A stretch of DNA of 10,381 nucleotides, from the NCBI GenBank assembly GCA_024762745.1, contig JANTGV010000017.1, positions 1 to 10,381 of the forward strand, in the 5' to 3' direction. The stretch's first letter is position 1; every line of letters starts with the position of its first letter. The position numbers and the translations under genes are program-made. The notes under the pieces are model-generated. The model was given only the letters and a program-made list of their open reading frames with translations, was not told the origin of the DNA and did no database searches. This DNA is from Sulfurimonas sp. GTDB taxonomy: Bacteria > Campylobacterota > Campylobacteria > Campylobacterales > Sulfurimonadaceae. Of this stretch, positions 5,531-10,381 are shown piece after piece.

Positions 5531-6550
5531 ATGTTCAAAATATACCTCTTGGCTCTTCTGCTCATTTCAGATATCTTAGCAAGCAGCAGTGCTGTTATTT
5601 TTACATATCACCGTTTTGGAGAGAGCAGATACCCATCAACAAACATCACACTAGAACAGTTTAAAGAACAACTCGACTATTTTCAAGAACATAACTATAA
5701 TGTTTGGCCTCTCTCAAAGATTGTCAAGCATATTGCTCAAAAGAAACAGCTACCCTCCAAGACTGTTGGTATCAGTATAGATGATGCCTATGCCAGTATC
5801 TATACAGGTGCTTATCCCCTTTTAAAAAGCAAAAACTATCCCTTTACTGTATTTGTCAACACTAATCCTGTAGATAACCGTTCAAAAGCCTACCTCACAT
5901 GGGACAATATGAGAGAGATGTCAAAACATGGAGCGGAGTTTGCCAATCACTCTCTGGCTCATGACTATTTTATTCCAAAAAAAGGTGAAAGTGAAGAGCT
6001 CTGCAGACAGAGAGTTACAAAAGATATCCAAGCTGCTCAAAAAAGACTCCAAGAGGAACTAGGTAAAAACACGAATGAAAACCCTAAACTCTTCTCCTAT
6101 CCATTTGGTGAGTATAGTGAACAAACAGCAAATACAATCGCTTCTCTTGGCTATGTTGGTTTCGCACAAGCCTCAGGTCCTATAGGGTTTGAAAGCAACC
6201 TGAAAATACTACCGCGTTTTCCAATGGCTGAAAAATATGCGCACAAAAAAGGCTTTTTAACGAAACTAAATACTACTCCTCTGCCAATAGAGTACACAGC
6301 TCCAAATGAACCTTTAGTCTCTCAAAACAATCCGCCAAAACTCCACTTAAAGCTAAAACATCCAGTAAAAAACTTAGGGTGTTATCTATCATCAGGGGAA
6401 CGTTTGGAGCTAGAGTGGGTGTCTGAGAAAGAGTTATATATAACAGCGAGAGAGCCTCTTGCACCACCAAGAAACAGATACGCCTGCACAGCTCCTGCAC
6501 CAGATAAGAAGACTTACTGGTATAGCCATTTATGGATAATCAACGACTGA
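5531..6550 (+). CDS. Exported polysaccharide deacetylase (CE4 family) with unknown C-terminal region
   Basis: This 339-residue protein has a signal peptide (hydrophobic residues 2-16, cleavage likely near Ala17). The NodB/CE4 domain follows: FTYHRFG near the start, SIDDAY with Asp84 as likely base and Asp85 as metal ligand, NHSLAH at 139-144 with His140 and His144 as the other metal ligands, and FSYPFGEYSE at 188-197 as motif 3. The Asp-His-His triad is intact. The first motif is TFDDG in most CE4 enzymes and here reads SIDDA. Such enzymes remove N-acetyl groups from peptidoglycan, chitin-like or biofilm glycans outside the cytoplasm. Residues from about 250 to 339 form an extra region I do not recognise, with Cys284 and Cys319 that could form a disulphide and a Trp/Tyr-rich end (YWYSHLW). 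It follows the ArsC-like gene by 7 bases. The substrate is unknown; envelope glycan is plausible. Confidence 0.82.
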   Translation: MFKIYLLALLLISDILASSSAVIFTYHRFGESRYPSTNITLEQFKEQLDYFQEHNYNVWPLSKIVKHIAQKKQLPSKTVGISIDDAYASIYTGAYPLLKSKNYPFTVFVNTNPVDNRSKAYLTWDNMREMSKHGAEFANHSLAHDYFIPKKGESEELCRQRVTKDIQAAQKRLQEELGKNTNENPKLFSYPFGEYSEQTANTIASLGYVGFAQASGPIGFESNLKILPRFPMAEKYAHKKGFLTKLNTTPLPIEYTAPNEPLVSQNNPPKLHLKLKHPVKNLGCYLSSGERLELEWVSEKELYITAREPLAPPRNRYACTAPAPDKKTYWYSHLWIIND

Positions 6551-6552
6551 AA

Positions 6553-6990
6553 CTAAGGTTCAAGCTTCTCTATACTTACTCCATTATCTTTTATAAATTG
6601 AGAGATAGTATCTGAGTGAGTATGCTCATACTCTTTGGCGTAAACTATACGTTTTATACCACTCGCTATGAGATTCTTACTACATTCACTACATGGTTCT
6701 AAAGTCACATATATTGTTGCACCATCTATCGAGATACCCTCACGGGCTGCCCAGATAATAGCATTCATCTCAGCATGGATCTCATATGTTTTTGACCACT
6801 CATGATGTTCAGGGGTATACTCACCCTTCCAATGATCACAACAGTTTGTAAATCCTGCGGGGGTTCCATTATAACCGGTACTTAAAATTCTTCCATTTTT
6901 TACAATTACAGCTCCAACCTGTTTAGAGACACACTTTGAAGCAGTTGCAAGTTCAGTCGCTATATTTATAAAATTCTTATCACTTAACAT
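6553..6990 (-). CDS. dCMP deaminase (ComEB/Dcd-type, zinc-dependent)
   Basis: This 145-residue cytoplasmic enzyme belongs to the cytidine/deoxycytidylate deaminase superfamily. The zinc site is complete: IHAEMNA with His72 as ligand and Glu74 as proton shuttle, and EPCSECSKN with Cys100 and Cys103. CVSKQVGAVIV, GRILSTGYNGTPAGFTNC and the middle insert with DHWKGEYTPEHHEW are typical of dCMP deaminases rather than tRNA adenosine or guanine deaminases. It converts dCMP to dUMP, the thymidylate synthase substrate. Its ATG comes 3 bases after the stop of the SurA-like gene, with only a weak GAG ribosome site, so it is likely co-transcribed and coupled with it. The two products share no obvious pathway. 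Its stop is 2 bases from the convergent deacetylase stop. Confidence in family and function is high. Confidence 0.9.
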   Translation of the reverse strand: MLSDKNFINIATELATASKCVSKQVGAVIVKNGRILSTGYNGTPAGFTNCCDHWKGEYTPEHHEWSKTYEIHAEMNAIIWAAREGISIDGATIYVTLEPCSECSKNLIASGIKRIVYAKEYEHTHSDTISQFIKDNGVSIEKLEP

Positions 6991-6993
6991 CGT

Positions 6994-7830
6994 TTACTCT
7001 GGCATACGTATAACATTAATATCTGCATTATGTCTAAGTCTTGCAAAATAGTCGCCAAGAACCTGCTCACGTTTCTCAGCCATTATAGAGTTTACTATTT
7101 GGTTTTTCACGCTCTCGATACCACCCTCTTTAGCTGACTCTATCGCTTTTACATAAAAACTCATATAAGCATTTTTTCCATCTGGAACCACTGGGGTAAA
7201 ACTGTTTAGAGCAGTTCTCTCAAGCAGTGAAGCGAGCTCTGGTGATATTCTCTCATACGGTAGAACCTGCTCATTAGTCTGAATATCTGGCGCATAGAAC
7301 ATTGGATTATTTATCTTCTCTTGAAGTCTTGCCTTATCTTTTGCCTGATAAATAATAACTGTAAAAGAGCTTGGATGTTTATAATTCTCTTTATGCATCT
7401 CATAATACTCCTTTACCTCCTCCTCACTTGGTTCAGAGACTGAAGAGTAAGCTATTGCTGAGTAGAGTTTCTGAGAGAGCAGTTTGTGTCTGATTTTCTC
7501 TTTTAGTTCAGTCGAACTCAAACCATTTGCCTCTCTAACAGCCTCGTAAAACTCACTGATGTTTAAATTGTTTCTAGCTGCTGTTTTCTTGATATCATCA
7601 TAAACCTCTGAACTATTAACAGTGATTTTTCTCTCCTCTGTTTCAAGTTCCTCTAGTTTTTTACGGATCAAGATATCGGAAGCTTTTTTAGCATCGATTT
7701 TTGAAGTTTCCATCTCTTTTTTTATCTCATAAAGCGTAATCCCTTTATCTTTTACAACTATTGCCACACCGTCATAAACCTCTGCGTTTAGCACTGTTAT
7801 CAAACCAAGAATTAAAAATATTTTATACAT
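6994..7830 (-). CDS. SurA-like periplasmic chaperone with degenerate parvulin domain
   Basis: This 278-residue exported protein has a 16-residue signal peptide (MYKIFLILGLITVLNA). Residues 17-150 are a SurA-type N-terminal domain: DGVAIVVKDKGITLYEI, then helices including ILIRKKLEELETEERK, then the NLNISEFYEAVREANGLS and ELKEKIRHKLLSQKLY segments that SurA uses to bind unfolded outer-membrane proteins. Residues 150-265 occupy the place of a parvulin isomerase domain but lack the usual conserved H-I-L and GGDLGW-like motifs, so isomerase activity is doubtful and a chaperone role is more likely. The C-terminal helix (IVNSIMAEKREQVLGDYFARLR) matches the SurA layout of a helix returning to the N-domain. 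From memory, C. jejuni Cj1289 is a similar protein lying beside gltX2, as here. It is divergent from gltX and heads a two-gene unit with the dCMP deaminase. The likely role is outer-membrane protein biogenesis. Confidence 0.78.
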   Translation of the reverse strand: MYKIFLILGLITVLNAEVYDGVAIVVKDKGITLYEIKKEMETSKIDAKKASDILIRKKLEELETEERKITVNSSEVYDDIKKTAARNNLNISEFYEAVREANGLSSTELKEKIRHKLLSQKLYSAIAYSSVSEPSEEEVKEYYEMHKENYKHPSSFTVIIYQAKDKARLQEKINNPMFYAPDIQTNEQVLPYERISPELASLLERTALNSFTPVVPDGKNAYMSFYVKAIESAKEGGIESVKNQIVNSIMAEKREQVLGDYFARLRHNADINVIRMPE

Positions 7831-7920
7831 TACTATCCATTTGAAAAATTAATAAAATATTTTACCAACTTTTAACCAACATTTGCCTAAAATTCAATTA
7901 CTAAAATAAAAGGCTCTCTT
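7831..7920. promoter_or_regulatory. Divergent promoter region between SurA-like gene and gltX
   Basis: This 90-base AT-rich gap serves both directions. Toward gltX, TAAAAT at 7888-7893 is a good -10 candidate, giving a start near 7900, with AAAAGG (7908-7913) 7 bases before the ATG. Upstream, T runs at 7861-7863, 7870-7873 and 7882-7884 recur roughly once per helical turn, the pattern used in place of a -35 box in Campylobacterota. ACCAAC occurs twice, 11 bases apart (7864 and 7875). Toward the SurA-like gene, TAAAAT on the minus strand (7859-7864) would give a leader of about 20 bases, with GGAT before the ATG. Confidence 0.45.
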
Positions 7921-9309
7921 ATGGTTGTTACTCGTTTTGCTCCAAGCCCTACTGGCTATCTTCATATCGGTGGTTTACGAACTGCACTTTTTTCTTATCT
8001 TTGGGCTAAAAAGAATGGTGGTGAGTTTGTGCTTCGCATTGAAGATACTGATAAAGCTAGAAACTCAGAAGCAGCAGCAGAGGCTATTGTAAAAGCTTTT
8101 GAATGGTTGGGTCTTAAACATGATGGTGAAATCACATACCAGTCTCAACGTGACGAGATATATGCGATGTATATCAAACAACTTCTTGACGAAGGCAAAG
8201 CATATAGATGTTACATGTCAAAAGAGGAACTTACGGAGTTACGTGAGGCTCAGATGGCAAATAAAGAGCGTACTAAATATAATGGAAAATATCGTGATTT
8301 TGATGGAACACCACCTGAGGGTATCGAGCCGGTTATCAGAATCAAAGCACCGCTGAGTGGAGAGATTTTAGTGCGTGATGGTGTTAAAGGAGATATCTCT
8401 TTTCAAGCAGAAGATATCTTAGATGATTTTGTAATAGCACGTGCTGACGGTTCACCGACTTATAACTTTGTTGTAGCTATTGATGATGCTCTTATGGGAA
8501 TAAATGAAGTTATTCGTGGAGATGACCACCTCTCAAACACTCCAAAACAGATAGTAGTCTATGAGGCGCTAGGCTTTGATATACCTGCGTTCTATCACGT
8601 ACCTATGATTCACAATTCAGCCGGGAAAAAACTGAGTAAACGTGACGGTGCTACTGATGTGATGGCCTATAAAGAGATGGGTTACACTCCAGAGGCTCTC
8701 TTAAACTTCTTAGTACGTTTAGGTTGGAGTTATGGTGACCAAGAGATATTTTCTATGGATGAGATGATAGAGCTTTTTGATCCCAAAGATATTAACAAAT
8801 CTGCCTCTATCTACAACACAGATAAACTTGACTGGCTCAGTGCTCACTACATTAAAAACTCTTCAAACAATGAGTTAGCAGAACTCTTAACTGCTTATGA
8901 CCTCATCTTGACTTCACATGATAAAAAAGAGATTTTACTTGATGCACTCAAAGAGAGAGCAAAAACTTTAAAAGAGTTAGCCGAGCTTATAAAAGAGATA
9001 CTTGTAACACCAAGCACATATGATAACAAAGCAGTTAAAAAAGCTTTTAAAGAGGGTTCTGTAGAGATTTTAAACGCCTTTGGAGCAAAAATTACAAACG
9101 CTACAGAACTTCATCTTCCTAGTGATTATCATCACCTCATGGAAGAGGTAGTGAACGAGATGGAGATAGGTTTTGGAAAAATCGGTATGCCACTTCGTGT
9201 TGCACTTCTTGGAAAGATGGGCGGACCAAATATAGATGTCATCATGGCCGTTCTAGGACGTGAAGAGACTATGCTTAGAATCGCAAACGCAATAACTGCG
9301 AACTCTTAA
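7921..9309 (+). CDS. gltX: Glutamyl-tRNA synthetase, GltX2-like
   Basis: This 462-residue class I aminoacyl-tRNA synthetase has FAPSPTGYLHIGG at residues 6-18 (HIGH equivalent), RIEDTD with the glutamate pocket, the tRNA acceptor-binding region with VIRGDDHLSNTPKQ, and the second signature KKLSKRDGATD with KLSKR at 237-241. The C-terminal anticodon-binding half is complete and ends normally. Only one cysteine (Cys97, RCYMS) is seen where zinc-binding GluRS has four ligands, so the zinc site is absent. It charges tRNA with glutamate in the cytoplasm. The wording is much closer to Campylobacter GltX2 than GltX1 (from memory). Campylobacterota lack GlnRS and often carry two GluRS enzymes, one of which charges tRNA-Gln for the GatCAB amidotransferase; whether this copy is general or tRNA-Gln-specific cannot be decided here. 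Start: ATG with AAAAGG 7 bases upstream. Confidence 0.95.
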   Translation: MVVTRFAPSPTGYLHIGGLRTALFSYLWAKKNGGEFVLRIEDTDKARNSEAAAEAIVKAFEWLGLKHDGEITYQSQRDEIYAMYIKQLLDEGKAYRCYMSKEELTELREAQMANKERTKYNGKYRDFDGTPPEGIEPVIRIKAPLSGEILVRDGVKGDISFQAEDILDDFVIARADGSPTYNFVVAIDDALMGINEVIRGDDHLSNTPKQIVVYEALGFDIPAFYHVPMIHNSAGKKLSKRDGATDVMAYKEMGYTPEALLNFLVRLGWSYGDQEIFSMDEMIELFDPKDINKSASIYNTDKLDWLSAHYIKNSSNNELAELLTAYDLILTSHDKKEILLDALKERAKTLKELAELIKEILVTPSTYDNKAVKKAFKEGSVEILNAFGAKITNATELHLPSDYHHLMEEVVNEMEIGFGKIGMPLRVALLGKMGGPNIDVIMAVLGREETMLRIANAITANS

Positions 9310-9324
9310 AACTTCCACCCTTTA

Positions 9325-9345
9325 TGGAGATAACTTTTATCTCCA
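9325..9345. terminator. Perfect hairpin downstream of gltX, possible terminator without U-tract
   Basis: TGGAGATAA (9325-9333) and TTATCTCCA (9337-9345) are exact inverted repeats with a 3-base CTT loop, 15 bases after the gltX stop. Neither strand has a run of U after the stem, so it is not a standard intrinsic terminator. It may mark the 3' end of the gltX message or act as an attenuator or RNA-stabilising hairpin ahead of the ABC exporter gene. Confidence 0.4.
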
Positions 9346-9383
9346 CACTTCTGGTTAAACAAAGATGATGTAAACTTCTCTCT

Positions 9384-10381
9384 ATGAAAAACAATCAGAT
9401 AAGTATAAAAACTATACTCAAGCTAATTTTAGATAAAAAGCCTTCACTCATTTATGGACAAATTATCACCCTTTTAGCAATCCTAGTGAGCGTCCCCATC
9501 CCTCTTATGCTCCCTGTTATGGTTGATGAGATACTTCTCAATAAACCAGGTACTTTTGTAGAGAGTATCAACTATTTTTTGGGAGAAACAACTGCGTTTT
9601 ACTACATCGCAATAGTGACAATAGCTGTTATCTTTTTACGATTTATTTACTATTTTTTTACGGTTGTAATCACAAAAACATTTACCAAAATCTCAAAATA
9701 TGTAACTTTCATGATACGAAAAAGGCTTATATCACATCTAAAAAGTGCCTCTATGAATGAGTATGAAACTCTTGGAAGTGGCGCCATCACTTCAAACCTC
9801 ATTACAGATGTCAATACACTTGATTCCTTTATAATAACAAGCGTGAGCAAGGCTGTCTCTTCTATTTTGACTCTTCTTGCAGTTGCCATTGTAATGATAG
9901 CTATAGACCCTGTTTTGGGAATCATGATTCTTATTATTCAACCTGTTATCATGCTTTTAAGCAAAAAGATGTCAAAGATAGTCGGTAATCTAAAAAAAGA
10001 AGAAAACAGAGCAATCTCCAACTTTCAAGAGGATGTTGGTGAGACTTTAGAGTTGTTTGGACAGATAAAAGCCTCAAATCAAGAGAAGTATTTTTTCTCC
10101 CGTGCAACAAAGCTCGCAAATGAAATTCAGACAACTTCAAATGAGTACAGTTATAAAAACGTAGCTTATGAGAGACTCTCCTACACTATCTTTCTTGTTA
10201 TGTTTGAAATCCTACGTGCTTCGGGTCTTGTACTGGTAGCTTATAGCGACCTGAGTATCGGTATGATGTTTGCAATGTTTGGTTATATCTGGTTTATCAT
10301 GACACCTGTTCAAGATATGCTCTCTATGCAGTACTCCTACTCATCTGCTGTTGCAGCACTAGAGAGAATTAACAAGATACT
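9384..10381 (+). CDS. ABC exporter, N-terminal transmembrane part (partial)
   Basis: The reading frame runs open from ATG 9384 past the right edge, giving 332 codons with no stop. The in-frame TGA at 9366 rules out a longer N-terminus. The product is the transmembrane half of a type I ABC exporter: a cytosolic lead (MKNNQISIKTILKLILDKKP), then about six hydrophobic segments, including ILVSVPIPLMLPVMV, an ITLLAVAIVMIAI-like pair near residues 165-200, and LVAYSDLSIGMMFAMFGYI. MNEYETLGSGAITSNLITDVNTLDSF matches the intracellular loop that contacts the ATPase, followed by SNFQEDVGETLELFGQIKA, both typical of MsbA and bacteriocin or drug exporters. The Walker A, signature and Walker B motifs should follow beyond the window. 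No peptidase C39 domain precedes it. The ribosome site is weak. It may or may not be read with gltX, 74 bases upstream. The substrate is unknown. Confidence 0.85.
   Translation, partial: MKNNQISIKTILKLILDKKPSLIYGQIITLLAILVSVPIPLMLPVMVDEILLNKPGTFVESINYFLGETTAFYYIAIVTIAVIFLRFIYYFFTVVITKTFTKISKYVTFMIRKRLISHLKSASMNEYETLGSGAITSNLITDVNTLDSFIITSVSKAVSSILTLLAVAIVMIAIDPVLGIMILIIQPVIMLLSKKMSKIVGNLKKEENRAISNFQEDVGETLELFGQIKASNQEKYFFSRATKLANEIQTTSNEYSYKNVAYERLSYTIFLVMFEILRASGLVLVAYSDLSIGMMFAMFGYIWFIMTPVQDMLSMQYSYSSAVAALERINKI

Noticed and set aside
6273..6500. Minus-strand open frame inside the deacetylase C-terminal region
   Set aside because: It is antisense to a well-supported gene, has no ribosome site of note and no recognisable product.
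9650..10140. Two minus-strand open frames (9650-9925 and 9949-10140)
   Set aside because: They are antisense to the uninterrupted ABC exporter frame, which has clear transmembrane and coupling-loop character.

Overview
The window is an AT-rich, densely coding stretch of bacterial chromosome. It probably comes from Campylobacterota (the former Epsilonproteobacteria), in the Sulfurimonas direction. The reasons are the protein character (Lys/Glu/Ile-rich, short leader peptides ending in a small residue), T-rich promoters without clear -35 boxes, and a SurA-like chaperone gene divergent from a glutamyl-tRNA synthetase that closely resembles Campylobacter GltX2. No RNA genes, insertion sequences, CRISPR arrays, phage genes or long repeats were seen. 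No gene-free stretch exceeds 100 bases.

Region 1 (1-2708, + strand) is a translationally coupled cell-wall salvage operon: the 3' end of anmK, then amgK, murU and an MltB-type lytic transglycosylase. Junctions overlap by 14, 4 and 4 bases. By analogy with Pseudomonas, the transglycosylase would make 1,6-anhydroMurNAc ends, AnmK would open and phosphorylate anhydroMurNAc, AmgK would make MurNAc-1-phosphate and MurU would make UDP-MurNAc. The MurNAc-6-phosphate phosphatase (MupP) that the Pseudomonas route needs is not visible here.

Region 2 (2710-5096, - strand) holds three tandem genes for small single-GAF-domain proteins, followed by a secreted protein of unknown function. The first two GAF proteins are clear paralogs, about 63% identical by hand count; the third is more diverged. 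None carries an output domain. This is the least explained part of the window.

Region 3 (5170-6550, + strand) has a YfgD-like ArsC-family reductase and, 7 bases later, an exported polysaccharide deacetylase with an unrecognised C-terminal region. The reductase shares a 73-base divergent promoter region with the GAF genes.

Region 4 (6553-7830, - strand) is a two-gene unit: a SurA-like periplasmic chaperone and a dCMP deaminase. The divergent gltX (7921-9309, + strand) follows, then a hairpin, then the 5' part of an ABC exporter gene that runs off the right edge.

Most of the window is ordinary housekeeping and envelope maintenance. I did not find a defence system or mobile element. The points best worth following are the GAF triplet with its secreted neighbour and the MurNAc salvage operon in this lineage.
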